Notes: generated by a model not told the origin, from the letters alone. Positions 34,446 to 49,449 are shown, numbered from the stretch's first letter. The stretch: DNA of 64,000 bases from Rachycentron canadum (GCA_038496675.1 CM076648.1:12299152-12363151), one strand, 5' to 3'. Translations and numbers: made by a program.

Positions 34446-37400
34446 CTTTCTGTTTTTTTTTTCTGGCAGAATGGGGAAATTGGGCTGGCGTTTGGAAATT
34501 TAAAGTACTGTTGTCATCCTTCGTGTTCTTCTGAATCACTCTGCCCCCCCCCATTTTACTTTTGATATAACAACTTCTGAGATAATGAGACACAGTATAT
34601 GTATGTCTGTGCACTTCTTTGGTAACCATTCAGCGACAGGTGTGGGGCGAGGACTGAGATCATTCAGTGTAATTCGACTGTTTTTTTTCCACAGTAGCTC
34701 TAAAGTTTAGCTCACCAGTGTTCTCACAGGTCTTCTAAATGGCAAGGAGAGCAATTAAAGTTTAATAGCTGTCCGTTTAGGGCTCCTGGGAAATTTAGTC
34801 TGGAGTCAACATGCCAAAACTGATTTCCTTCCTTTATGTCCTTCCTCTGTGAGCAAAAAGTCCCTCAAGCTTTCCTGATGGTGTTTGTAGCTCTATCACA
34901 GGTAGTTTGTTTTAGTCTAGGGAACAAAACACATAAAATTCATGTAGGTATGAGACATGATAAACTACACACCCGCTTTTATAACCTTGGAACCTTAAGA
35001 CTCACCAGAGTCCACTTCTGCGTCATACATCCAAAGGAAGAAAAAGTTATTTTTGTGCACAGTCCTTTAAATAGGTTATTTACTTGCTCATACATGTGAT
35101 TTCAATTGAGTAATTAGCTGCAATTGAATCAGCAGCAGAGCAGCAGAGTGTATGGATATAAAGCATGAAATGAAAAGGACATTTGTTCAGGGAGCCCTCT
35201 TTCTACACAGTCAAAGACCCTAACTTTGACAATTAGTAAGTCACAAGCTGATGTCGACACCCGGCCAACAGTGCGCCCTTTGCTGCACTAAAAAGACTGA
35301 AGTCTGGCCAAATTGTAGACACTGTTGATTCTATAATCAGTTTATTGTGTCTGCCTTTCATGTTCCATATAAGTTTGTTTTTGTTTTTTTTCAGTACATC
35401 TGTTACATACATTAGGTTATACCAAGGTCTCACTTTGAATATTAGTTTGTCAAACCTTTGTTTTTTATAACAATCGGTGGTGTCATCTCCCTGTGTGCAA
35501 ATTTGCTCCATTTTAAAGAAAATCTAAGAATCTATGTGATATTTGTTCTTTCTGAATTGCTGTGTAACTTTATTTCATATCAGTGCCACTGAGCAGTCTG
35601 TACTGTTTCCCAGTTCAACACCCGGCAGAGCAATACCACCTCAAGCTGCTTCTAGTTATTCTTCTTCTTGCCATTGTTTGAAATGTACAAACAACTTTGG
35701 CTCATTGTTAGTCCAGCAAAAAATGACACAACTTCATGTGTGTCATGTGTTTAAGTTTCAGGCTTGGACAACAGAGCATTATGATAAAACGTTTGCATTG
35801 AAAGATTCTGCCAGAGCATCTGTTAGCTCCTTTATTCTGTGCTGTGTATTTTGTCCTCAGGCACTTCAGACTCTTTCATTTATCTTTTCCTTCCCCTGCC
35901 CTCTCTGACTGGTCACCTCTCTCTTTCAGTCAGCGGATGCAATATTATACTAAAACAAATTGATTTGTCTTGCTTTTTCCTCCTCGTCTTCAGTTTGATC
36001 TAATCAATCTGCTGACAAAGTTTAAGTTCAGTTCAGCTGTACTCTCTTATTTTCTGTATTTCAAAGCAAAGGGTGATCCTTTGCAAACATCACTGTTTGT
36101 ATGCATTGTGTACTGGTATTAGAAGCTGTAGTTGTGTTGTATATGATGGCTGCACACTGTTGAATTGTACAAGCATACTGTAAAAATGGAAAGGTCTCTA
36201 GGGGCTGACAGACGGCTTTAATCACCTGGTTGAAAACTAAGGCAGCAGATCTCAGTTTTTGTCTGAACAGACTCAGGAGAGAGTGATCCAAGGTTCTGCT
36301 CTCGACTTCTAAGATCAGACTCCTTCATGTTTGACTTGCACGACCCCAGCCTCAGTAAACAACACATGCAGCTTTAATTGGAATCACTTGGTCACCCTGA
36401 AGCTGGATGAACAGGGCTTTGTTGCCGGCATGACAGCTCCCAGAACCTGACATACATGTCTCCAAGGAGGTGGCTGGATCACAGAAGTTGATAAATGTCC
36501 CACTCCTCTAAAATCCTCCCTAACCTGTGGCAGTTTGTACACTTCTACTAGTGCATCTACTGCTACTGCCATGAAAATTGTTGTGTTGAGATGTGCACTG
36601 AAAAAGTGATTAACTAATTAGAATTTCAATTAAACAATGTTTTTCATGAAGATATAATATGACAGAAGCAAGAAAAAAATTCAAAGTCAAGACACAAATT
36701 TCCATGATTAAGTTCACAGATGTATTTATGCTAATTGTTTTTACATTTTTTATATTTTCTCTGGGTTTCTCTGCTGAACAGAAAAATGAATAGTCACAGT
36801 CGTAGCAGATGCAACTTGCAAATATTGCTTTTAATTGCTCCATGCTTACATGCTTCAGCTGGGGCATCAATGATCAGCACCTGTTGCTCTTCATATTAAG
36901 GTCTAAATGTATATGATCAACAGGGAGGGTGCAATTGTGTTTGCAAGAAACAAACAAAACCAAACAAGGAACAACTTTGTACCAATTACTGTGCTTTGTT
37001 TATCTTATAGTTTCATGTGTCATATGATAACAGCATCACACCACAGAGACATGGCATAGAAAAAGCAGCAGGCGAATGAAGATGTGCAGGTTGTGATCTA
37101 TGAATAAAATATATAATATCTTTTCCATCTATAGTTTTTTTCCCATCTTTCTTATGAATTAAATTAATATACCCACCACCAGTGAATAAAGTAACAGGAG
37201 GAAAGGCCGAAGGACTTATAAACAATCAGACAGTATACTCTATGTGTGGCAGAATAGTTACCATTTATTCTTGAATGATCCCCAAACTTCCTTAAGTGAA
37301 TAAATGGCCATCTGAAGAAAGGAGCATCTGCCTCAGTGTGCATGTCTTCTCAAATTAAATGAAGAACATGACTCTGATTAAGATAATGTTTGAAAGGACT

Positions 37401-37530
37401 TTTTTTTCTCGCAGCTTTCAGGACATTCCAGGATATTAGACCAGTGAGAGGACTCTCTGTTTTCTCTTGGTGCTGACCTTTGCCAAAAAAGGTCACTGGG
37501 GGTTTTCATTCTGGTCATCGATGTTGTTTC

Positions 37531-37620
37531 GCTACTCAGTGTCTCAGTAGCTCATCAATGCACAATCACCAATTCTTGTCAGAGGATTGTTATGGATCCA
37601 CTCTGCTGAGACACTGATGT
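37531..37620. other. Imperfect long hairpin, pre-miRNA sized
   Basis: TCAGTGTCTCAG (37536-37547) pairs exactly with CTGAGACACTGA (37606-37617). Further in, a G-T pair, two more pairs, a short ATC/GAT pairing and ACAATC/GATTGT (about 37562-37567 and 37586-37592) can form around a loop of about 17 bases. The internal loops are sizeable, so this is only a candidate structure. Confidence 0.35.
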
Positions 37621-38653
37621 CAAACCATGGAAACATGAGGAGTATTTAGTTGACGTTAGTTTCTTAAGTTTAGCAATCGCTACTATCTACTCTGGTAAGA
37701 TCTCATCCACGACTTAAACACTAAGAAAGTTTATATTTTTGTTAATAATTTGAGGACCATCACTCTGTGTATGGTTCACCCCTTTTTTGTGGATTTGTCA
37801 GCACAAACCCAAGTGCAGGACACACAAAAACCATAAATCAAAAGCATTGAGTTCTGCGGCCCAAAAGCTTACTTCATGTGATATAAGATGAAGATGAAAC
37901 ATACACAGTACAGCTGACACAAGGATTTCCTGAGGCGGCTGTTAGCAGAAGTATTGAACTGACATTTTTATGAGACAGCATAATCTCTAGGACTCTATTT
38001 GAAAATATAAGCATCAAAGACTTTACTGCTATAGCGTAAGACCCTTCAGTACTGTCCTTCCATGTTTTATCTGACAAAACTTTCCCCGTTGTGCTATGAA
38101 CCCTGATAGGAAACAACAGGACCAACTGTGCAGCCAATCAACCGCTACTGCCATACCCATAATGCAACAGATGAGACCATATTTCTATTCAACTGCATGC
38201 CCTGTGTGAGAGGCTCGGTTATCACTTGGAAGGAAATGCGAGCAACAACACATCAAATGTGGGCAACAATACTAAACTTATCTTATGAGTGACATTTCTG
38301 AAAAAAACTGTGCTTACATGGGGTTTCACTGTTCATCTAGTTGCTTCTTCTGTTTCCTGGAATCAAGCCGCCTTTAGGCTCATGTAATTGCTACGCATGT
38401 TAAAATCTTCAATGTGCCTTCATGCTTGTTACACCTGAGCGAATAGACAAAAAAGGTTTAGTTTAATCCAGAGCCACTATGGCAAAGATTTTGATAAACA
38501 GGGAGTTTACTCTGTGGTAACCTATAAGAAATTTCCATTGTCAAACAATTTTTTCGAAATTACCTGGCCACTAAAACCTTTTTGGAAAAAAAGAAGAAAA
38601 AAATAAGTTAAAGAAAATTCAGTGAAGCTATTTCTTGACATCTGTGCACATGT

Positions 38654-38794
38654 TCAGCAGCAGCTCTGCCCTTTGACCCCTTCACTGAGCATCCCACATG
38701 CTGCTGTGGCCTTCTTCTCTGGGGTCTTGGTGATGTCCGGCTGCCCGAGTTCGTAGGTCACAGCGATGACAGCAAGCACCTTGCTGCGAGACTC
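38654..38794 (-). other. Coding-like open stretch of unknown identity
   Basis: On the minus strand, 46 codons and a stop follow an acceptor-like TTTGGTGGGCAGATAG. The reading begins ESRSKVLAVIAVTYELGQ and ends KGQSCC. Third codon positions are mostly G or C, unlike the surrounding AT-rich DNA. It could be a terminal exon, a processed-gene relic or chance. I do not recognise the protein. Confidence 0.2.
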
Positions 38795-41700
38795 CTATCT
38801 GCCCACCAAAATAAACACAGGAGGATCTGCTCCAGCCCTCCCACAGTACCCCCTGTCCAGCTCTGACTGAATCTTTCAGATTAAACGCAAAGGATGCACA
38901 GGATCCTGCCTCCTCTAATCAAAATACTGTCAGGGTCAGAGGTTGAGCTTGGAGATCACAGTCGACTTTTATCCCAGCGACATTGTTCCGCACAATGTGC
39001 TTTACTCCGGTGGAGGGAGAGTCTGGGCTGTTTTCTTTTGCTGGACTCCTGTTTGAGGAGCTTTTCACCACCACCTGTTTGTGTTTCTCTTTTCTCTGTC
39101 TGCACCAGTGAAAGAGCTATAAATGCACATCAGCTCAAGTGAAGTACATGACAGTCCACCTTGGTCACATGTAGCATTACCGCCTTTGAAAATGTTTTTA
39201 TGCAACAAAATGAAATATCATCACCAAATGTTAAGGCAATGCACAACATTTATAAATTTGTGAATGATTTGTTACTCATTTAACTGTATTTTACAATTCA
39301 ACCAATCAAAGAACTTATGACAGGAAGTGGGAAATAAACACATATCATCTGTTAAATGCACATTCAGTCCCTCTCACACTGTCTTGAAGAGACAGCAACT
39401 GGATAAAGGTAAAAAACACCTGAGCAATGGCCAAGGGTGTAAATAAATGTGACTTGCTCTCATTAAAATATAGGTTGTCTGGTTCTACCTGTGAGAAAGA
39501 ACATTTATGTGTGTTTATTTTTTGTTTGGTTTCATATAAACCTATGGGTAGCCATAGCAATTCTGTCTCCTATATGTATGGCTGATTAGCTTTGCAAATG
39601 ATTGCTACTTTGATTACATTCACTGGGAGTTTTTAATCCAATCTAGGATGTGTGCATGCGCATAGACATGAAGTTGAAATGGAAATACTGAGTATACAAA
39701 GCTCAGGACTTGGACTTGCTGGTCCTGGGACCAAGGTTTGAGCCACACAGAGAGTTACACTGCTAAATTATTCGGTTACATGAAGTTTGTGGTGTTCATT
39801 AAATATTGAAAAAGCCAACATATCTGACATAAGTTGATGATCATGCTTTACTAGCCAGGAGATGTTATTGCAGTAAAGACAATGAGATCTGCAGCTACCC
39901 CCACAAAAAACCCACTCAGAACAATTTTAAAATGGTGATAGCCTATTGAGGGTGTTAAGTGTAAAAATATCATAAAAATATGAAAATCAGTGGTTAATCT
40001 TAATCCAAACACACTCCTTCATATAACTATACTGTAATAAACCAATAAGGATTTCTAAAATAATAAGATATTTGCTATTGAAACAAATCATTTGGTAAAC
40101 CCCATAAATCCAGGCCAGACACATTATGGGTTTTATATCAACTTTCATTTTTGAGTTTCATGGCTGGGTGCTGAAATTTTAGTAACAAGGTTGAGGTTAG
40201 TTTGAGTCAGAAGTCCTTTGATTTGCAACCTTGAAAATATCAAGTTTTGTACTTTGTCTAAATTGGAGACAGTTGGCCTCATGTCAAAGTCATCTTTAAA
40301 GAATTAATAAAAGTTAAGCTTTTCTTTTTTTGGCAGCAGGAGCACTTCAGCGGTTTTCCAGACCATAACTGCAACTGTACTGCAAGTGACTCTGGGTTTA
40401 GCTAAACTTCCAGCTTTGAAGATTTTCAACCTTATCTGTGTAGAAAGGCTAAAACTATTTTTTTTATAAGTTCACATGTGAAAGAACAAAAGGAGATGTT
40501 GAAGGAGACGTGAAGCATGTGGAACAACCAATTGCAAAATGAGAACAGAATCAATGAAACAAACAAAAAAAACCTGACAGCATCAACCAACACTTCAGCA
40601 TCTGGACATTTACAAAGACGAGGTGGTGGGAAGGGAGACAACAAATTGGTGGACATTTGAGTAATTTATTCAGAATACAGTGCCCTCTAGATTGCAGGCT
40701 GCAACCTATTTGCACAGCATTATCTCTCAGAAGTGGTTGGAGTTGGGTGAGGTGCCAGTGCGGCATTTTCTGAAGTCTCCTCATACTGGTATACATTAGT
40801 ATCACATGTCTCTACTGCTTGTTTTTAACTTACCATACAGTGGAACTTAAAAATGTGCACCACTTCAGTTGTATTGGCAGTATTCACTCATTTAGCACGC
40901 TTTCATTGTATGCATCTCAAAATTAATGAAAAGATTTGCCAAAAATATATAATTTGGAGCAACAGACCAGGTTATTCCTCAAATAATAGTTTGTTCTTTT
41001 CTCAGGAAGTCGGCCACCACATTGTTGTTTTTTTCAGCAATACAATACATAGTTGCTCTGATCTTATATAATATATATACAGTAGCACATTTTGAAATAC
41101 TGCCATCGCGTTTGTTGCTGTCAGCTGTGTAATCACCATGTTCAAGTGTCATTATCCTCAGAAGAGCCCCACGGACATATTTGTGGCTGTGGTTTCCAGA
41201 GACTGTAAAGCCAAGTGAAGACCTCCCTAAAAGCTCTCTGCCCTACAGAGCCAGTACAGTTGCTAAATTATAGGTAGGGGAACACGCTGGGCAAGAGAGG
41301 CTACTAAACATGCCAAACATTCACCAATGGGTGATTGCTGAATAGTCAAGAATTTGATTAATGGCAACAGCACATTCCTAATATCTTTGTGAGTATGTAT
41401 TCAGAGATTGTGTTTACGAACGAGCTATGTTTTCTGCAGCATGAGGGCTGGCCCTGTTGTTACCTATACTGTGAGGCAAGGTCAGGTGGAGGGTTGAATC
41501 CCAGCTCTTCCTTCCCACATGTCAATGTCCCAAAATCCCAAATTGCTCCAAGATAATTTATGTTGCTTTAGACAAAAGCATCTGTTGAATTTAATGCAAG
41601 CCTGCTGTGAAAGGTGGGTGAGAGTTTTGTACACATTTACAGTTTTATTCCCAGCATGAAAAGCTCTTAAATAAATCATGGCAATAAGGTCGTAGCTAAA

Positions 41701-41971
41701 CCTGAACAATTAGCAGCTCGTAAGCAGCGAAACACGCACAGAGCCCCTTGTTTTTCTCACCCTCTGAGCTTAGGGAGGTCAGCAATGAAGGTTTTCCTAA
41801 TTTCTCACATCCAACCACAAAAGACAAAGGTAGTAGTGGACAGCAACCATTCTGTAGAGTAACACACACTCTGTTGAATGAGACTGCACAGTTTGATGAG
41901 TAATATCTTCCAGAGGTTATCTGATTGCAAGAATCTGCAGTCTGCTAGCTATAACTCCTCAGAAATACACG

Positions 41972-41974
41972 AAC

Positions 41975-42050
<76 letters not shown>
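41972..42050. repeat. (AC)n microsatellite
   Basis: Thirty-five uninterrupted AC units at 41981-42050, with an imperfect start from 41972. Confidence 0.97.
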
Positions 42051-42052
<2 letters not shown>

Positions 42053-45000
42053 CCCTGTTGCATGCTGTGTGGGTCAGCTGGGTGTGCTCTGAATTTGATG
42101 AAGCAGGATAATTCTCTCAACTGATCATATCAGTAAAGGAGGAATCCTAAGATCAACACCAGATTCTGGAGGTAGTTACATATGGGAAACATTTTTCAAG
42201 ATGCTAATAAAATTTCATCTGTGCATTTTGTGCATGTTTAAGGTCTGGCTAGGCTGGTCACCATCTCCAGACCTTCTGCAAGTTCTGAAGAGACTGCAAA
42301 TCAAGGGGTTTTTAAAGTGGAAAATAATAACCCAGAATTGGATCCACACTGTGCTGCACTGATATACACATTCAATATACATATATTGGCCTGTATATAC
42401 AGTCTGTACTGTGCAAACAAACACAGAAGACTGAGGTGTGGAGACGTCAGAAGAGGTAACACAGTCATAGCAAAAAGTTTAGTATAAAAATGGTGACTCC
42501 ATCTGTGCTCATAAACTAGAAACACTGAGGACCTCTGGGAGTTTACCTGTTCTATCTTTGAACCTGACACAAGGTGCCAGATGTTTAAAGCTACTCCATG
42601 GGAACTCCAGCAGATGTTTCATTGGCACTTTAGGCAGTGAAGGTGCACGCTGTTTCTATGTGTAAACCAAGAGTATTCGGCCCGAAACTATGCTTAATGA
42701 AGCAAGAACAGATTATTTCTCCACTTTAAAAAAAATTTAACTCCAGATAAGTGCAACCAATTTTGCCCTTCTCTCTTTTTTCATTTAATTCACTGAAAAA
42801 CTGAAACTGCTTACACAGGGCAGTGTGCTTTCACTCATGTGAAAACAATTTTGGCAGCACATAAAAATCTGCAGCAGAGCTTCAAACAGAACAGAGCAGA
42901 GGCTCGGCTCATCCTCACCCAAAACACTCTTGCTCAGATTGACCATAGTCGTGTGACCTGCAGCCACAACCTGACTCAAGCATGAACAAAATAACTGTGA
43001 GGCCAGTATGTTCTGCAGCATGTAGTCAGTACTCACAGAAAGACAATATGATCGTTAAAAATGTGTAACAGAAAAGGGGAGGCAAAGCAGACCACCTACC
43101 AGATAAACAAGATCCATACACATGATTATGAGTTCACCACACAGCACTATGAACTTTAAAATCAAAAAAAAATTATGACCAACTAAATGTTTCTCATAAA
43201 GAAAAGGAAACACAAGACACAATCTCTGACTTCAATGTGATTTGCTTATAACACAATGATTGAAGCAAATGTATTACTCAGTGTTTTTGGAAACTGAGAC
43301 CGTGAAGTACAAATAAGGCAGCTGACCTTCAGTCCCAACCAGTACCAAAAAATTGTGGCTTTGCTGTTCAGTTAATTTCTTTGCTGCAGACGTCCTTTGT
43401 TTGTTTACAGCAGTAAATTACTGATGAAAAAGAACAGAGACAATACACAAATGAGGTAATTGAAAATGACTGTCTGTCTACACAAATTACAGTAAACATA
43501 TTTCTGTTTGTGGGGAATGTGTTTATTAAAAGAGTGATCAATTTAAATATTATACCAGTTTGTAGGTGGTAATTTGTTTTTGGCTACAAAAATCCCCAAA
43601 TTGTTATGATAATGGTGAAAATACACAAAGTAGAAAACCATCTCATTTTAAAAGCCCCTGACAATAAAAAGTAAATAAACAAAAGGTAATGAGTCTTCTC
43701 TTTTACATTTTTTCAATGTGTTACGCTAACACAGTAAAATGATATTCATATATCTGTTTCATTTTGTGAGTCATACAGCATTAATGTGATATATTGTTCC
43801 TGAATCAAAGGGCATTAACGATATTCATACAGCTACATAAAATTTAGTTTATTCTGATCTGATCTGATGTTCTCACTGTCCTTTGAACCAAAGCCCACAG
43901 TGAGCTCTCAAACAAAAGCCGAGTTCAGACTTAAACTGAATAATATAAATATCAGAGCAATATATTCACATACCACTTAAGCTGTAGTTTCTCATTAGTA
44001 AAGTTTAATTTAGCTCAGTGCTACTGGCCGCAGTGTGTCACCACAACCGTAATATGTCCTAACGTATAATGTAAAAGCAATATATGTGCTTTTCATTTGA
44101 TTGATTTTCACAGATACGAGTTAAAAAGTATTTCAGTCTAAGGAATTTGAAAACTCATAATAAAATCCAGTACATTATAAAACACTGTAAACTGGTTCCG
44201 CTTAAAAATGAAATCCTCCCTGCCGCCTTAAATGTGAGTTAAATGAAATAAACTTGAATAATTTGTTGGCTCATTAATTATTGTAATGTAAAACTGACTT
44301 TTCTCAGTCACAGAATCTGAGAAATAACCATCAATAAACAGTGACAGTGACAACAGTGATTTTCACATGACTTTGAAGTACCAGTTCCAATAGTGAAACA
44401 TCTGTGGCTGTTCCCATTAAATTTGTTAATTCTATTCTATTATCCTTTGTTGTGTTTAGCATCATTTTCATAATAATAAGGAAACAACTATGACTGTGGT
44501 AGATGTATTAAAAAAATTTCCATTATGTAAAATTTCTTTCAACAACAAAAAAAAGAGGTCTCACTGACAGATCTAACTTTAAAACAATGCATGCTGGGAA
44601 GTCTGTTGAATGCTAACAATGTTTCTTTAAATACTCAACTTCAACTTATTATTTCAAGTTAGACATCGTCCTGTTTACATTGAAATGAAAATGTAATCCA
44701 GACATTTCACTTATATTGAAATTAATAAAACTGTATTTACTTTAAACTAATGATGAAAGATTAGTGGATTCCACTAAATTCCTGTATGATATTTCACAGT
44801 GTACTGTTCATATGAGAATAAAATTTAATTTACCATTGGCATAATAATCTCAGCACAATAATCACTGTGGTGTTTAAATTTGCCAAGAGTCTTATAATCC
44901 ATAATAACCCATAATCACATTCACATCAGCTCCACAACTTCACTTATAGAAAAAGTTGATACACATTAACAAATTTTAGAAACAAAAAATGGTAAAAACA

Positions 45001-45072
45001 CAAATGAATGTAATTCTCATTTTGCCTAGTAAACACTTTATTTATTGTAAATAATATGCAAGATTTTGAAAC

Positions 45073-45074
45073 GA

Positions 45075-45130
<56 letters not shown>

Positions 45131-45134
45131 AAAA
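45073..45134. repeat. (GAAA)n microsatellite
   Basis: About 15 nearly perfect tetranucleotide units, purine-only on the plus strand. Confidence 0.97.
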
Positions 45135-45649
45135 TGCTTCCCACTGTTTGCATTACCAGCACTGAAAATACATGAACTGGGTTGAGCTATTCAAATGATC
45201 ATGAAAGAGCCCACCACACCACTGGTGCAGGACTGTTGTCCCACACTGAAAACACTGTAAGAGGATATGACAGGAGAGTAATCTTTGATTCAGTTAGATA
45301 CACTGCAGATATTTACATGTCGCGAAGATGAAACACGTGAGCAGAACTGAGCTCATTCTGTAAGAGACAGAATATGGTCAAGACTAATTACAGATGTTTT
45401 GCCTGTGGGCAGAACCAGGTAGTGGCTCAAAACATTCCTCAATGCTGACTTGGCCGGTGCCACTCAAATGTTATTCCAATGTTTTTCAAAGTCTGCTGCT
45501 ACATGTGATGTGCTTCAAAATGTCCCAGATCACACTGTTTTTTTGTTTAGTTTTTTACTTTATAAATCCTCGACTAATGTCTGCACACACACACGTGCAC
45601 ACTAACACACACACACACTAAGATGCCCAAACTGGCCCTGTGAAGATGG

Positions 45650-45900
45650 AATGTCTCTTTTATGTGAAATTAAATAAGATCAGCTTGTGGGCCTCTCTCC
45701 TTCCTGTTCCGCTTTCCGTTTTATGTTCATTTCCATTCCCAAACAAAGCCGTCTCTCCACGGTGTATTAATGCCCATCAAAGGCCTCAATCAAGTTGCTT
45801 TGCCACAGGCTAAAGTCAAACTGGAGAGGCTAAAGTTTAATGTTGCCAGTGCAGCAAGGATGTGGGCTCATGTCCCATGCCCTTGTTTTCTTTTAACCCC
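45650..45900. promoter_or_regulatory. Candidate non-coding regulatory segment C
   Basis: Repeat-free stretch with AACAAAG (45742-45748, SOX-like), GTATTAATG, CATCAAAG (45775-45782, TCF/LEF-like) and CATTCC (TEAD-like). About 4 kb upstream of alx4. Function is inferred only. Confidence 0.25.
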
Positions 45901-48900
45901 AACATTCACAAATATCTTGCTAGTGTGGTTAGTAGAACGAGGCATCTGAAAACAGGACACACTAAGGAGCCATTTCAGGGTCACTGACTGTGACAACAGT
46001 CTTCCTCATTGTACCATTAGGACAATGTCTGTATGTATTTCACTGAGAGAGTGGAAAATTCAGAAAATAAAACATAATTGCACAGGGCTTCCTAAAAAAT
46101 TAGTCAAGGCTGTGAGTCAATAGACTCTTAGTTTAGAAGTATCCGGCAATGTGAAATATTATAGAAGAGACTAGCAACTTTCTGCTGACATTTTCTCTTC
46201 CTGAGTGGAATAATGTGCTTTGTATCTGTCTCAATTAAACTTCCCTTAAACCTATTAACCCCATCGAGTGTGGGTTCTATTAAGAATATATGTGTGTAAG
46301 TGCATGAAACAGCAAGGAAGGATTTCACACTGATAAGTCCTCATTTTTTTCTCATATTTTTCTCCTGTTAACCTTAAGAACTGGATTATAAGAAACAGTT
46401 AGAAATGCAAAAATAGTGAAAATGTTGGATAATTTATTCTTATATGCCAAGTACGTTTTCTGCTATCAATGATAGAGATGTATTTACCTACACAATGAAT
46501 TTCAACAAAAATTATCATAGATTTCATCAAATTAATGTTTCCTCATCTGTCATAGTGTGAATGGTATAAACTTGCAGATTTAGGCCAGTTGTTTCTCAAC
46601 AGGAGAATAAAGAAGTTGCCTACAGCAAAATAAAAAGTATGACTTTATTTGATTTTTAATATTTAACTTCTGGTGACTCCTTTGTTTTAAAATACAGAAG
46701 TAAAAATGATGCCAAGGACAAAAATGAATGCAGTTTGTGTGTGTGTGTGTGTTAAAAAGCTCACTTATTCACTGCAGGTGGGCCGGCTGTTAAGAGGAAG
46801 CTTTCACCCGCTGTGCCAGAAAAAGTAAATAACTTTTCTATAGCCAGGAACACAGACCCTCACGTTCTCACTCTGACCATCCTGCACTGTTAAAAAAAAA
46901 GGGGAACGTTCCGCATGGTTCTTATAATAAAACAATTACACTAAAACCGGGGACGCTTTTCCCTCTGAAATAAAGGGAGCTCAAATCATGCTTGTGGCCA
47001 AAGCATGAACCACCATCATCTAAACATGCCAATTGAAATATAAAACACACTATATTCCATCTTTATTTACAGTGGTTGCAGACTTCCAGGACCTACACTA
47101 GAGATAAAAACAGATTAGACAATATTCAGGGAAATACAGCATTTCAGCGAGAGTCATTGTGCTTCGTGATGAATACCACACTTATAGCTTTTTATCTATA
47201 ATATCATCAATTAATAACCTTTCAGTTGTGGTGCCTGGTACTGCACACAACATCCTTAACAATATGTAGAACCACACTAAACATGAAGCGTTATTGATTT
47301 GCATTGTACAACCACACCCACGCATTGAATTGTGATACCTGTGTAAAAGCTGTAACATTACAAAATCATCACCTAACATAAGCTCACTGCTAAAAATAGC
47401 ACAGATGTGAAGTGTACTGTTCCAGCAGGTTGAAAATTCAGCTAAGTAATCATTAAGTCTGGTTCACTGCCATAAACCGTGCTGCTGACATATGGGGATA
47501 GAGTTCAAAGTAATTAGATATTTGAGTGTATTAGATGAAACATAAACGGTCAGTTTTCTGAGTCAGAGTGTGAGCCAGGTTTTCAGAGCATGAACATTAC
47601 ATCAGACGTATAAGTATGGACACCTTTCCGCCTGATGGATTTAATTTGAAATCCAGTCATGTAAAATGGAGCAGATTCTTTCTTTTTCTTTTTTTTTTCT
47701 CTCACACATGTACTACTATATGTGCATGTGTCCACCATATGTGCATGACTGTATGAATATGTTTATGCAGTATGTGCACACAATGTATAGCTTCTCAAAA
47801 GTGTCAGTGTTTGAAAGAGTTACAAACATCAACAGACTGGATGCACAGACAGAGGAGGCGACACTTACACACCTGCTGGAGAAGATGAACCAAAGTGTGT
47901 TTAGTCGAACCAAAGCTTTTCAGCATGTCTCTAAAACATTAGGTTACACATATTTATAATAGATCTTAATGCACTATTCAAAAGATAGATTACCGTGTGA
48001 GCATGAAATGTTCCCTTTTAAATATAATATACAATAAACAGATTATTGTAAATAAGGGCTACCTGTTATAAATTATGGGGTAATTCTGAATGCAATACGT
48101 AGGCTTTTTTTTTCATTGATCCCACTATTTCAGCTTGTGCATGAGTGTAGTGAATTCAGCCCAGCTCCTATGTAGCTCCCTAGCTGTCAAATGAGTGGAC
48201 TAACACAACCCTTATCTAACAGCAATATCCAAAATATAACTGCAATGTTAGAAGATAATTCACTTGAATATGATTTGACAAATATAACAAAATTAATTAC
48301 ATAGAATTCCATTCAATTGTACTTGAAAGTTTTCCTCATTTTAGGGACTTATTAAGGACGTATTTAATTCATGATGATTTATTGATGACAGACTGAAATG
48401 TTACTTATCAGGCCTGCAGGATGTAAATAAGATGATTTAGCAAAGAATGGGACAAAAAAAGTGAAATTTACATTTAATAATGTTAAAAAAAAAACAAAAA
48501 ACAAAGTCCAACTTCGTCAAAAGCATATACACAAATACACTGAAGAACTTGCGGTCGCATTAAAATGAGTTTTTGCGGTGGCCTCAGTATCAGCGACAGA
48601 CACAGGGCCCCTGCAGGAACCCCTGCCTTTGTTACTGTCTGTTGATGAGTAGCCTTGTGGCCTGGACCTATAACATCGTCCACAGAGGAATTAGGTTGAT
48701 TTCTCGTTGTTTAGTCTCCAGACAACTTGCAGCATCGACCAGGAGGCCTTTGTCAAACGGCTGCACCTGAACACGATGGCTGTGTAACATCTATCATCTC
48801 ATCTCTGAGATTATCTGTGGGCACAATTTAAAAATGTGCGTCTTGAAATATGCGCCGTCGGTGCAAACAGGCTGTTCTTCTCCAACCAAGCAGACAAACA

Positions 48901-49449
48901 TAAATGATGTGGTCTGTGGCGCAGAAATGAGCCAATACGCACATTCTCGTTATGTTATTATTCAAACACTTTCCCCTTCACCTTTATCATACCTACTAAT
49001 ATTTTCTACCCTAAAATCAGTGGAGGTTTCACAGCAATAATCGATCTGAAGTGTTTTGAAACAGTCTCATAGAGAAACCACAGAGTTGGCTTCAGGAAAA
49101 CAACGTCTGAGTATGAGTTGCCCTTGATGAACCATTGCGAATGAAGCGTAAAATTGTGCCCTCTCCGCCCCAGTGCCATCACTCATGGACTATATTCATA
49201 TCCAAATTGCATTAATGTCATGTGTTAAGCCCACCGCCCCTATTTTTGAAAATGTTTTTTTTTTTTTTTTCCCTCTACATAATAAGCGACCTAACCCCTT
49301 CATGTCATCGGCATAATCACTCGGGAGAGGTCCTGAAGCCAGGAGCTCTGGGTCCCATCCTCTGAGGAAAGACGGGTTTGTGTAACTCTCCTCAAACCTG
49401 CGGGGGACGTTGGAGTGTTTGGTCAACGATAGTGGTTCCTGGAAAAGAT

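Noticed and set aside
34243..34629. 128-codon minus-strand open frame
   Set aside because: It lies across the motif-rich candidate regulatory segment and shows no protein motif; a chance frame.
41878..42111. Thr-His repeat protein
   Set aside because: It is simply the (AC)n microsatellite read as codons.
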